Part shown: positions 1 to 6,067 of the stretch, piece after piece
Layout: each line of letters starts with the position of its first letter
Position numbering within the stretch: position 1 is the first letter of the stretch
Virus record (IMG/VR): IMGVR_UViG_3300022921_000006
Location: 45,696-109,695 of that record
Direction: 5' to 3' (one strand)
DNA length: 64,000 bases
DNA from: a virus
Made by a program: the position numbers and the translations under genes
The notes under the pieces: generated by a model
What the model was told of the DNA's origin: nothing
The model's database searches: none
The model's input: only the letters and a program-made list of their open reading frames with translations

Positions 1-175
1 CATTATCCTTAATATCACCTTCCAAATGTAGGATTCTACGCTTGCCTACAAAACTTCTAAACTCATTTGGTGTAACTCGGTGCCACCTATCTAAACCAGG
101 TGAAAACACCTCACAACACAGGTGTTCAGGGAATGGAAACTTAAGTTTTACAGTGTTACCTTTTTTTTCAGACAT
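1..175 (-). CDS. Hypothetical protein, truncated by window edge
   Basis: The ATG at 175 opens a frame that runs off the left edge, so only the first 58 residues are visible. They begin MSEKKGNTVKLKFPFPEH and contain a cluster of Trp, His and Arg (DRWHRVTP) and a basic KRR. I do not recognise the family. The start overlaps the end of the HAD phosphatase gene by 28 nt, in keeping with the tight packing here. Only continuation beyond the window could show its function. Confidence 0.6.
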   Translation of the reverse strand, partial: MSEKKGNTVKLKFPFPEHLCCEVFSPGLDRWHRVTPNEFRSFVGKRRILHLEGDIKDN

Positions 176-699
176 TCAATTGTTTCTTTTGCGGATGTGT
201 GTAATATACCAATTCCTCCTTTAGATTCCCACTGCTCAATGTTATCTTTTCGATCATCAATCAAAATGTGAGAAGGAGCAGCATACTTTTGCTTGTTATG
301 GGAATAAGCCAAATTCAACTTAACTCCTAACTTGTGGTTTCTAACCCACAACCGCTTACCTAACCGTGAGTGTTCTGCTCTTGAAGGGGAGGAAAGCAAC
401 TCAACGTAGAAGTTTTCAGTAATAAATTTAAATAGTTCCTTACCATCTTCCATCCAATCCATTCCTACCCAAAAACCTACTCCTCTACCATCAATAAGTT
501 CCCAAAACTCATCTTTACCGTTTTTTTCAGTAAACTTTTTGGGACCCCAAGGGTGAATTTCGCTAAACTGCTTATCAAAGTCAGTAAGCACTCCATCCAT
601 ATCACAATAGATCTTGGGCCGAAACTCTTTCGATACCGTAAGTGCTTCCTCTTCGGATAGCTCCAAACTGTTCATTGTTGTAAATTGGTTTTGCTTCAT
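148..699 (-). CDS. HAD-family phosphatase, 5'(3')-deoxyribonucleotidase-like
   Basis: A 183-residue HAD-superfamily protein. Motif I is DMDGVLTDFD near residues 33-42, with the nucleophile Asp and the acid/base Asp two residues later. A late HILIDDRKDNI block supplies the acidic metal-binding motif. The size and the Trp-rich cap resemble the cytosolic 5'(3')-deoxyribonucleotidases that phages carry to dephosphorylate dNMPs; that substrate is inferred from family resemblance. Its 5' end overlaps the preceding 80-residue gene by 98 nt, which is long for this genome. However, starting at the next ATG (inside DMDG) would remove the nucleophile, so an upstream start (699 or 675) is needed. Confidence 0.75.
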   Translation of the reverse strand: MKQNQFTTMNSLELSEEEALTVSKEFRPKIYCDMDGVLTDFDKQFSEIHPWGPKKFTEKNGKDEFWELIDGRGVGFWVGMDWMEDGKELFKFITENFYVELLSSPSRAEHSRLGKRLWVRNHKLGVKLNLAYSHNKQKYAAPSHILIDDRKDNIEQWESKGGIGILHTSAKETIECLKKKVTL

Positions 700-844
700 T
701 TATATCTTCACTAAAATATGGATACCCTCTCCTCAATCCGGCAAACACCCTTGCATACTCATCTATTACATAAAATGGGCGTTTGCGTTCTTCTGCTATT
801 TTAAGGTCGATCTCGTTCTCCTGGCGCCTCAGGTCGATGTACAT
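602..844 (-). CDS. Small hypothetical phage protein
   Basis: An 80-residue protein of unknown function. The middle, with ARVFAGLRRGYPYFSEDINEAKP, looks like a conserved globular core seen in small uncharacterised phage proteins (my recollection, not a search). It overlaps the 66-residue gene upstream by 44 nt and the HAD gene downstream by 98 nt. The long downstream overlap lowers confidence, but the conserved-looking core argues that the frame is real. Confidence 0.5.
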   Translation of the reverse strand: MYIDLRRQENEIDLKIAEERKRPFYVIDEYARVFAGLRRGYPYFSEDINEAKPIYNNEQFGAIRRGSTYGIERVSAQDLL

Positions 845-1001
845 AATTCTGGGATTTACGTTGGATTTCTTCTGCTATAAACCTTATATGCTGGAGGTGG
901 GTAAATACTTCCTCAGTAACTTCAGAGAAGTGTTTGCGGTCAATTTCATTGAGTTGGTTAAGGATGTATTGTGCTTCCTTATAGATCTTATTCCTCTCCA
1001 T
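801..1001 (-). CDS. Small hypothetical protein, helical
   Basis: A 66-residue charged protein predicted from composition to be mostly helical (MERNKIYKEAQYILNQLNEI). Its ATG at 1001 lies inside the end of the preceding gene (GATGGAGAGGAATAA serves both), a typical phage translational-coupling overlap. No domain is recognised. The C-terminal tail (HRPEAPGERDRP) overlaps the next gene and may be dispensable. Confidence 0.5.
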   Translation of the reverse strand: MERNKIYKEAQYILNQLNEIDRKHFSEVTEEVFTHLQHIRFIAEEIQRKSQNYVHRPEAPGERDRP

Positions 1002-1218
1002 CGAGCATCAGATTATTGTTTTCTAAAAAATACCAGAAACGTTCGAGCCATAGGGCAATTCGTACGTCATCAATGGTGTCGTCAAATTTAGCACCTTCAG
1101 CACGGGCATCTGCTACTTTCATGATACCGAAGTCAGCTAGATCACGTGCTTTGTCTTCATCACCACGTGCTAGTGCTTCACGTGCGTTTGCGTAACAATC
1201 AGAGACTGTCATTTTCAT
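988..1218 (-). CDS. Small acidic hypothetical protein
   Basis: A 76-residue protein starting MKMTVSDCYANAREAL, rich in Ala, Asp and Glu. The frame stays open upstream to 1305. I placed the start at the ATG at 1218 because it follows an A-rich leader, which suits a Bacteroidota-type ribosome site, and because the upstream extension is low-complexity leader sequence. A TTCGTATCTTT promoter-like box lies about 125 nt upstream, so this may be the first gene of a small operon running to the left edge. Confidence 0.55.
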   Translation of the reverse strand: MKMTVSDCYANAREALARGDEDKARDLADFGIMKVADARAEGAKFDDTIDDVRIALWLERFWYFLENNNLMLDGEE

Positions 1219-1387
1219 TTTTATGTTTTGTTTTACGGGTATATTTACTTTTGTCAGTATGTACCTTATTAGAGGGTTGGCGGAAATATTTACCCTCAGG
1301 TACACTAGCGTTTATGTTTTTCCGCTTTTTCATGCACCATAAAGATACGAAAGTTCCCGGCAAAAACCACATTTTCATATGACGGGA
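1219..1387 (-). promoter_or_regulatory. Intergenic leader with promoter-like box
   Basis: A 169 nt gap between two minus-strand genes. Read on the minus strand it holds TTTCGTATCTTTATGG (near 1339-1354), a variant of the TTCGTATATT box found upstream of several other genes in the window. I see no gene in it. Confidence 0.35.
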
Positions 1388-2527
1388 TTATGAAAATTGA
1401 TGATTAAAAACAAGATTTCGATTTCCTCCCCATTCATGCCACCAATGAAGGTATCCTATTGTGGAACATAATTTATCTTTTAATTTATCTACCCCACAGC
1501 AAATAGTTACTTTTTTATTATTTTTTAAGTAAAATTCTATATTTTGTTTGGTGTATTCAAGATCTTCTTGTGTATTTACTTTAAAAAAAGCATAATCTGC
1601 ATCTTCCCTAAACTTGAAATACTCTATACCATAATCAAAAAACAGCTCCCTAATTCTATTTCTAGAACGGGGATTTAATTGAGAATTGTGGATATCAAAT
1701 TTAAAATTTTGGGGATAATTATAATGATCAGATAATAACATACCCACCCACACATCATAACATTCATCATAGTAATGTTCAATAGAATCTAATTCTTCTA
1801 AGTTTATTTTAGAATTACGTTTTTCTATAAACCTACTATTTTCTTCAACCATAATTTGTAGTTCTTCACTAGGTCTTACTTTATGGGATACTGATGTGTT
1901 AGATTCTTGGGAGTAAGTATGTAATACTCTAGGGAGGAATAAGAGTTTTCCTTTAGTTTCCGTAATATACCCCTTAACAAGATCTTCTGCAAAACTATGT
2001 TTAAATTCTCCTTCTTTAGCAAATTCTTCTGTGGAACGGGTTTTTATTCTATAAGCTCTAGCATCTCCTAAACTTCTCCACATTTTTTTTCCTTCCTCTA
2101 GGTTATAGACCCCCTTATAATGGTTATCTCTATACCACTCAATTTTCCCTTTAATATGATTCTTTTTCATTATAGAAGAACAAGATATCATTTCTACTTT
2201 GGGGAATTTATCAAAATTATACTTATAAACTTCTAATAATTTAGGATGGGGGAAATCATCAACATCCTGTACTAGCATAATGTCTCCTGTAGAAATCTCG
2301 ACAGGGGGGTTAAAGTAAAATTCTCTTTTCCATCTAGGTTTAATGTATTTTATCTGAGGGTGGAGTGAGGTGAAATCTATTAGGGTTTTTTCTATAGAGG
2401 AATCTTCACTAAAATCATCTGATATGATCCATTCCCAATTAGTGTAGGTTTGGTTTTTTATACCTTCCCAAACTTGATTTAAGTATTCTATATTATTATA
2501 GAACCCACTATATATAGTAAATTTCAT
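1388..2527 (-). CDS. Glycosyltransferase family 2 (GT-A) protein
   Basis: A 379-residue protein with an N-terminal GT-A fold. It shows YSGFYNNIEYLNQVWEGI followed by NWEWIISDD (nucleotide-binding acidic pair) and then MLVQDVDDF, the DxD metal site near residue 90. The remaining 250 residues form a C-terminal region I do not recognise. It probably transfers a sugar from a nucleotide donor; acceptor unknown. Its start shares one base with the stop of the upstream gene (TAATG), so the two are co-translated and likely act on the same glycan. Confidence 0.75.
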   Translation of the reverse strand: MKFTIYSGFYNNIEYLNQVWEGIKNQTYTNWEWIISDDFSEDSSIEKTLIDFTSLHPQIKYIKPRWKREFYFNPPVEISTGDIMLVQDVDDFPHPKLLEVYKYNFDKFPKVEMISCSSIMKKNHIKGKIEWYRDNHYKGVYNLEEGKKMWRSLGDARAYRIKTRSTEEFAKEGEFKHSFAEDLVKGYITETKGKLLFLPRVLHTYSQESNTSVSHKVRPSEELQIMVEENSRFIEKRNSKINLEELDSIEHYYDECYDVWVGMLLSDHYNYPQNFKFDIHNSQLNPRSRNRIRELFFDYGIEYFKFREDADYAFFKVNTQEDLEYTKQNIEFYLKNNKKVTICCGVDKLKDKLCSTIGYLHWWHEWGGNRNLVFNHQFS

Positions 2528-3465
2528 TATTTTTTAACAATACAGTTAGTTCTCCTAAATTCAATATTATTAGTAAATACTAAATCTTCTTTATAATAAT
2601 AATTCCCTTCTTTATTACTATTTAAAATAAAAATATAAGATACAGGGGTGGGTTTAAGAGGGTGTATACTTCCATCTTCATGTTCCAAACTACATGGATC
2701 TGGGAAAGTTCCCTCTTTAGGCCAAATCAAATATGAGTTTTTTTCAGAATAAAAATATATGTTTACTAAAGATTGCCCTAAAGTATATTTTCCATTAAAA
2801 CTTTTATATACTCCTGAAAAGGGGATATCTTGTGTGTGTGGGAATTTTTGGTTTGAGTACTTCTCAATTGCCCATTTAAAAAAAGATTCACAGAACCAAC
2901 CCTCTTTAAGGTTAGGATCATTGACTGTTCCCTCTTTATACAAATTAAGCACAGGCTCTATAGAATTTACATATGTGTTACAGGGAAGAGCAAATATATT
3001 AGTTGCAAAATTATAATCCTCCCCTTCTCCCCAAGGAAAAAATAAAGGATCTCCTTTTTCCCCTCTGTTAATAAATTTATAAAAGTTTTCTTCACTTAAT
3101 TCTATATCATAGTTTAGATGATAAACATAATCATATCCTAAACTTTGACACAACTTAATTGCTTTAAGTATTTGGTGAAGATGAGCATAGCCATAATCCC
3201 ATTCTACAAATTCCGCATAAAGATTTTCTCCCCACTCTATTTTAGGATCTACAAGCTCCCAAAATACAGCATACCTATTAGGTCTAGGATTTTCTTTAAT
3301 ATTTAAAGTATAATCTACCTTTTGTTGTATTTCTATAGGAATGGGGAAGTTACCCGCAAATATTACGGGTAACTTTTTATCTTGTAAAAAATCTACAAGT
3401 TTGTGAGCAATTTTTATTTTCTCACTATTGTTTATATGGGAAGTAACTAATATACAAGGACTCAT
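2527..3465 (-). CDS. Probable glycosyltransferase-like protein
   Basis: A 312-residue protein. It opens with a short beta-strand/helix (ILVTSHINNSEKIKIAHKLVDFL) and has YHLNYDIEL near residue 110, which resembles a DxD-type site in a GT-A fold. The sequence after that (FFPWGEGEDYNFATNIFALP) fits an acceptor-binding region. The family is not one I can name. Overlaps of 4 nt upstream (ATGA) and 1 nt downstream place it in an operon with a clear GT2 gene, which supports a glycan role. Confidence 0.5.
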   Translation of the reverse strand: MSPCILVTSHINNSEKIKIAHKLVDFLQDKKLPVIFAGNFPIPIEIQQKVDYTLNIKENPRPNRYAVFWELVDPKIEWGENLYAEFVEWDYGYAHLHQILKAIKLCQSLGYDYVYHLNYDIELSEENFYKFINRGEKGDPLFFPWGEGEDYNFATNIFALPCNTYVNSIEPVLNLYKEGTVNDPNLKEGWFCESFFKWAIEKYSNQKFPHTQDIPFSGVYKSFNGKYTLGQSLVNIYFYSEKNSYLIWPKEGTFPDPCSLEHEDGSIHPLKPTPVSYIFILNSNKEGNYYYKEDLVFTNNIEFRRTNCIVKK

Positions 3466-3674
3466 GTCAATGTCATAACCTCAGAATGGTGATAGAATTT
3501 ACCTCTTTTAAAATCGGCTTTTTTAATCCTACGACCTTTACCAGACTCTGCTTTTTGTACAAAGTAGTAAGGACCTTCCCTATCATCGTAGGCTACTTGG
3601 TTAATTTCAGCAGTAACAATATAATCATTACCCTTACGTGAGTCTGGGACTCGGACTTGTTCGAACATTTTCAT
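3462..3674 (-). CDS. Small basic hypothetical protein
   Basis: A 70-residue basic protein (EQVRVPDSRKGNDYIVTAEINQ start region), beta-rich by composition. It is the first gene after tRNA-Leu(UAG). It overlaps the downstream gene by ATGA. An alternative ATG at 3668 would shorten it by two residues. Function unknown. Confidence 0.55.
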   Translation of the reverse strand: MKMFEQVRVPDSRKGNDYIVTAEINQVAYDDREGPYYFVQKAESGKGRRIKKADFKRGKFYHHSEVMTLT

Positions 3675-3693
3675 TTTATAACTTATTTAGTTG

Positions 3694-3773
3694 TACCTAA
3701 GGTGGGACTCGAACCCACACGCCGAAGCACTAGTTCCTAAGACTAGCGTGTATACCAATTCCACCACTTAGGC
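3694..3773 (-). tRNA. tRNA-Leu (anticodon UAG)
   Basis: Class II cloverleaf on the minus strand. The acceptor is GCCTAAG with CTTAGGT, leaving a G1-U72 wobble. The anticodon loop is CTTAGGA (TAG) in a CTAGT/ACTAG stem, with an extra arm closed by a CTTCGG turn, and the T arm carries GGTTCGAGT. The discriminator is A and no CCA is encoded. It would read CUN codons. Confidence 0.93.
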
Positions 3774-3782
3774 AAATAACCC

Positions 3783-4007
3783 TTAGTGGGTCATTTTAGC
3801 TGTAGGCTCAACAGCTGCAAGGCTATCAAGCAATTCACCTACAGTCTCGATTGAGTCTGTATTAAAAGGCATTTCTACACCTGTAGTGTCCCACTGTAGG
3901 CTGTCAGTTGCACAGCTATCAGCCATAGGGGTTACACAGTTTTCGTCTTCGGTTCCTCCACAAGAGGCAAGAGCAACAATTGCTCCAATAAAAAATAGTT
4001 GTTTCAT
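3783..4007 (-). CDS. Small lipoprotein
   Basis: A 74-residue protein with a lipoprotein signal, MKQLFFIGAIVALASCGG, lipobox ALAS-C. The short mature part is acidic (TEDENC, DSIETVGELLDSL). I chose the ATG at 4007, not the upstream one at 4040, because the signal peptide starts there and ATGA overlaps the preceding gene stop. Expected to be exported and lipidated in a Bacteroidota envelope. Role unknown; phage lipoproteins often act in superinfection exclusion. Confidence 0.65.
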   Translation of the reverse strand: MKQLFFIGAIVALASCGGTEDENCVTPMADSCATDSLQWDTTGVEMPFNTDSIETVGELLDSLAAVEPTAKMTH

Positions 4008-4210
4008 CGTTTTGTATTTTGGTTTGTTAAAATGTACCATGGTGGTACGTCTGATTTCTTTTTTGGTAGTTTTCTAAATGTTTGTACTTCGGGGTAATTA
4101 TACCCTTCATGTAGTAATCTAACTGTTTTATCTTTGGTATTAATGTTAAGAACCTCTCCTTGGACCTCCTCGCCAAATAGAAAAAAATTTATAATATCTC
4201 CTACTTTCAT
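4004..4210 (-). CDS. Small hypothetical protein, beta-barrel-like
   Basis: A 68-residue protein starting MKVGDIINFFLFGEEVQGEV. The pattern of a G-D-I start followed by short strands and KTVRLLHEG resembles small SH3-like barrels, but I cannot assign a family. The ATG shares a base with the TAA of the upstream lipoprotein gene (TAATG), and its TGA overlaps the downstream lipoprotein start, so all three are translationally linked. Confidence 0.55.
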   Translation of the reverse strand: MKVGDIINFFLFGEEVQGEVLNINTKDKTVRLLHEGYNYPEVQTFRKLPKKKSDVPPWYILTNQNTKR

Positions 4211-4425
4211 TACCAATCCCTTTGACATTGCTTACGGGGGACCCTAGCATATCTAGTACGAATTCCATTGTTGTAGGAATTACCTCTTCCACTATACCTC
4301 ATATGAGAAAATTTTCCATCATTAGTAAAAACAGCAGATTGGGTTCTGCTATTATAATAATAAGGAGAACAACTTGACAATCCAAGGGCAATAAACAACC
4401 CCAATAAGTAACTTAAATGTTTCAT
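4210..4425 (-). CDS. Small lipoprotein
   Basis: A 71-residue protein with signal MKHLSYLLGLFIALGLSSCS and lipobox GLSS-C. The mature part is short, Tyr/Ser/Arg-rich and basic (YYYNSRTQ, RYARVPRKQ). An AATATTTATT box sits a few bases upstream. It heads a three-gene unit flanked by tRNAs with a second lipoprotein at the end. Envelope role inferred only from the signal. Confidence 0.65.
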   Translation of the reverse strand: MKHLSYLLGLFIALGLSSCSPYYYNSRTQSAVFTNDGKFSHMRYSGRGNSYNNGIRTRYARVPRKQCQRDW

Positions 4426-4429
4426 TTGT

Positions 4430-4439
4430 AATAAATATT
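4430..4439 (-). promoter_or_regulatory. AATATTTATT box (motif A)
   Basis: On the minus strand this reads AATATTTATT, 4 nt before the lipoprotein ATG. The same box recurs before many genes here (10321, 15839, 25331, 38883, 44461, 51914, 59099, 61666). It could be a phage promoter element or an AT-rich translation-initiation enhancer. Confidence 0.4.
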
Positions 4440-4441
4440 TG

Positions 4442-4511
4442 AGGTTAGGGGTGGAATTGCACCACCGTAATAGGATTTGCGATCCTATACCTTCTAATCG
4501 GACACCTAACC
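4442..4511 (-). tRNA. tRNA-Cys (anticodon GCA)
   Basis: A compact 70 nt tRNA. The acceptor GGTTAGG/CCTAACC pairs perfectly. The anticodon arm is TAGGA-TCGCAAA-TCCTA with anticodon GCA, and the T arm is GGTGG/CCACC. The discriminator U agrees with cysteine identity. Oddities: position 33 is C instead of the near-universal U, and the D arm is irregular and short. No encoded CCA. Confidence 0.8.
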
Positions 4512-4519
4512 ATATTGCC

Positions 4520-4740
4520 CCAGCCAGCGCTGAGGACTTGTCCGTCTGGTATCTCGTCGGACCACTGAGATTCTATATTCTGGGTTATAGAAAACCTAGT
4601 CTCCCATATTAGACCAAGGGTTATTATGGGGTGATGTCTGTTCCCCTCTCTGACCCCAAGTATCAGGCCAACTGGGAATCGAACCCAGAGACATCGACTA
4701 CTAGAATACTGCCATATCCGTTCGCACTTTTACCCCTCTC
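4520..4740 (-). ncRNA. Unassigned structured RNA stretch A
   Basis: No gene or canonical tRNA fits this 220 nt gap between tRNA-Cys and tRNA-Thr, yet it is full of exact inverted repeats: 4540-4544 with 4558-4562, 4571-4577 with 4586-4592, 4595-4603 with 4611-4619 (partly), and 4633-4639 with 4689-4695. The last helix encloses a perfect T-arm-like hairpin (4672-4688, CTGGG-TTCGATT-CCCAG on the minus strand). I could not close an acceptor or anticodon arm around it. Strand is inferred from the T-arm motif and the neighbours. It could be a novel ncRNA or a decayed tRNA. Confidence 0.45.
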
Positions 4741-4759
4741 CCCCTGGCAGGGGGGAAAT

Positions 4760-4834
4760 TGGAGCCACTAGTCGGAATTGAACCAACGACCGATGCTTTA
4801 CAAGAGCATTGCTCTACCGCTGAGCTATAGTGGC
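4760..4834 (-). tRNA. tRNA-Thr (anticodon UGU)
   Basis: The acceptor GCCACTA/TAGTGGC pairs perfectly. The D arm is GCTC-AGCGGTAGA-GC, the anticodon loop CTTGTAA (TGT) lies in an ATGCT/AGCAT stem, and the T arm carries GGTTCAATTCC. The discriminator U is followed by an encoded CCA (4760-4762), the only one among the seven tRNAs. Confidence 0.95.
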
Positions 4835-4854
4835 TACATTCGCCTCACACGCTG

Positions 4855-4928
4855 TGATCCCGCTGGGACTCGAACCCAGGACCCTCTCATTAAAAGTGAG
4901 ATGCTCTAACCAACTGAGCTACGGGATC
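4855..4928 (-). tRNA. tRNA-Lys (anticodon UUU)
   Basis: The acceptor GATCCCG/CGGGATC is fully paired with discriminator A. The D arm is GCTC-AGTTGGTTA-GAGC, the anticodon loop CTTTTAA (TTT) sits in a TCTCA/TGAGA stem, and the T arm is CTGGG-TTCGAGT-CCCAG. No encoded CCA. It suits the AAA-rich codon use of this genome. Confidence 0.95.
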
Positions 4929-4929
4929 A

Positions 4930-5270
4930 ATAAATGAAGGAATGGGTAAAGAGTTATTCAGGCTCTTAAGCGCGACAAGCAGGCGGTTGTATTGGTAAAT
5001 CATAATGGCACAAGAGGAGTGTTAAACCCGCATCCCATTAATCATTTCACTTCATGGCTGCTAACCCCAATTGAAGTTCACAATATCGCTTAGTAGAATT
5101 TAGTTCCACTATCACACAACCACACCCTAATAGGCCCACACCGGGCTTTCACCCCCTACAGCGCTTGCTGTAAGTCGAGCTACCTATTAACATGTGTACT
5201 TTATTCCCCTAATCATAGGAACACATTCAGTCATACCCCCCCGTGCGTGATCAGCGCGGTAGGGTTTCCT
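4930..5270 (-). ncRNA. Unassigned structured RNA stretch B
   Basis: A 340 nt gene-free gap between tRNA-Lys and tRNA-Ile with dense exact dyads. A 7-bp helix (5128-5134 with 5183-5189) encloses a perfect 6-bp hairpin (5157-5162/5167-5172) and a GCCC/GGGC hairpin (5134-5137/5143-5146). Outside it are 5192-5197 with 5221-5226 and an ACTTCA/TGAAGT stem at 5049-5077. I find no tRNA, tmRNA tag frame or RNase P core in it. Large ornate RNAs such as ROOL and GOLLD are known next to phage tRNA arrays; I do not recognise their sequence here. Strand inferred from context. Confidence 0.5.
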
Positions 5271-5277
5271 TCATTTG

Positions 5278-5351
5278 TAGGAACGGCAGGAATCGAACCT
5301 GCGACCTTCAAGATATAAGCTTGATGCTCTAACCAATTGAGCTACGTTCCC
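5278..5351 (-). tRNA. tRNA-Ile (anticodon UAU)
   Basis: The acceptor GGGAACG/CGTTCCT leaves a G1-U72 wobble; discriminator A. The anticodon loop is CTTATAT (TAT) in a TCAAG/CTTGA stem and the T arm is GCAGG-TTCGATT-CCTGC. It reads the rare AUA codon directly without needing tRNA-lysidine modification of a CAU anticodon, which suits an AT-rich phage. No encoded CCA. Confidence 0.94.
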
Positions 5352-5425
5352 ATATTGGTGCGTCATTTTATTACGCAGTGACGTCATCAGCGAATGCTAT
5401 TTATTTCAATAAGTAAAGAACCTAG

Positions 5426-5499
5426 TACTCCCTACAGGATTTGAACCTGTGACCCACAGCTTAGAAGGCTGTTGCTCTATCCAGCTGAGCTAAGGGAGC
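5426..5499 (-). tRNA. tRNA-Arg (anticodon UCU)
   Basis: The acceptor GCTCCCT/AGGGAGT again leaves G1-U72; discriminator A. The D arm is GCTC-AGCTGGATA-GAGC, the anticodon loop CTTCTAA (TCT) is in an ACAGC/GCTGT stem and the T arm is ACAGG-TTCAAAT-CCTGT. It reads AGA/AGG codons. No encoded CCA. Confidence 0.95.
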
Positions 5500-5507
5500 A
5501 TATTTTG

Positions 5508-5592
5508 TAGCGCTGGGGGGACTCGAACCCCCACGGACCTACGGTCCAACAGATTTTAAGTCTGTCGTGTCTACCACTTCCACCACAGCGCC
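5508..5592 (-). tRNA. tRNA-Leu (anticodon UAA)
   Basis: Class II tRNA of 85 nt. The acceptor GGCGCTG/CAGCGCT has G1-U72; discriminator A. The anticodon loop CTTAAAA (TAA) lies in an ACAGA/TCTGT stem, the long variable arm is TGGACCGTAGGTCC, and the T arm is GGGGG-TTCGAGT-CCCCC. It reads UUA/UUG. It is the first tRNA in transcription order and starts 11 nt after a micro-ORF stop. Confidence 0.95.
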
Positions 5593-5603
5593 ATATTTTT
5601 ATT

Positions 5604-5693
5604 TTATTTTTTAATGTACTTAAAGTAAGTGTAAGTATTAAAAATAACCAATAAACTCAAAAAACTCCAACAATAAATTTGAAAATCTGTCAT
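5604..5693 (-). CDS. Micro membrane peptide, copy 1 (29 aa)
   Basis: A 29-residue frame starting MTDFQIYCW, with a hydrophobic middle (SFLSLLVIF) and ending YFKYIKK before TAA. A second copy at 5972-6067 shares the MTD start, the YFKYIKK tail, the same 45 bp upstream block and the same A/T-rich 3' flank, while the membrane segment differs. Conserved reading frame at both ends with a diverged but still hydrophobic core argues for translation. Predicted single-pass membrane peptide with a basic C-terminal anchor; function unknown. Confidence 0.6.
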   Translation of the reverse strand: MTDFQIYCWSFLSLLVIFNTYTYFKYIKK

Positions 5694-5729
5694 TTCTCTG
5701 CCTTAACTTTACCCCATGAATATACGAAC
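5685..5729 (-). repeat. 45 bp direct repeat, copy 1
   Basis: Identical to 6059-6103. It contains the TTCGTATATT box (5719-5728) and the start codon plus first codons of the micro-ORF. It acts as a transplanted promoter-leader module. Confidence 0.85.
5719..5728 (-). promoter_or_regulatory. TTCGTATATT box (motif B)
   Basis: Minus strand TTCGTATATT, 25 nt upstream of micro-ORF 1. The same box is found at 6093, 6506 (variant), 24404, 42990 and 53186. TATATT could serve as a -10 element. Confidence 0.5.
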
Positions 5730-5766
5730 GGGATCTTACAACCCCAAATCCCTCGCGGGAAATTTT

Positions 5767-5964
5767 TTATTCTTCAAGATAAAGAATAATAATAAGGGTA
5801 ATGATAACTAATCCAAACAAAAGCATATAATAATTAGCAGGCTCTGGGTCTCCGCTAATGATGATGTGCGTGTTTGCAATAAAGTTTAAAATAAAGAGTA
5901 TTAATTGCAAAAGCAAAAATGCTGCCCCAAGAAAATTCAGGATATAGAAGACAAATGCATTCAT
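5767..5964 (-). CDS. Small two-pass membrane protein
   Basis: A 65-residue protein starting MNAFVFYILNFLGAAF with two strongly hydrophobic segments (about residues 4-28 and 46-62) joined by a short loop with SGDPEPAN. I chose the ATG at 5964 because it follows the micro-ORF 2 stop by a few bases; the frame is open upstream but that region encodes the micro-ORF. Role unknown; small phage membrane proteins are often exclusion or lysis-timing factors. Confidence 0.6.
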   Translation of the reverse strand: MNAFVFYILNFLGAAFLLLQLILFILNFIANTHIIISGDPEPANYYMLLFGLVIITLIIILYLEE

Positions 5965-5971
5965 TTTTATT

Positions 5972-6067
5972 TTATTTTTTAATGTACTTAAAGTAATTGT
6001 AAATATTGATAGGAATACAAACCCCAAACACAACTCCATAAATAATAATCCAAACCTGATCTGTCAT
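5972..6067 (-). CDS. Micro membrane peptide, copy 2 (31 aa)
   Basis: A 31-residue paralogue of the peptide at 5604-5693, starting MTDQVWIIIYGVVFG and ending NYFKYIKK. One predicted membrane segment with a Lys-rich tail. Its last eight codons match copy 1 nearly base for base, whereas the core has diverged. It is followed 7 nt later by the two-pass membrane protein gene, so they are probably co-expressed from the box at 6093. Confidence 0.6.
   Translation of the reverse strand: MTDQVWIIIYGVVFGVCIPINIYNYFKYIKK

Noticed and set aside
4662-4740. An eighth tRNA
   Set aside because: A T-arm is present, but no paired acceptor stem and no anticodon stem can be formed around it.
4930-5270. tmRNA or RNase P RNA
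   Set aside because: No tag-peptide frame, no acceptor/T-arm pair for tmRNA, and no recognisable RNase P core motifs on either strand.
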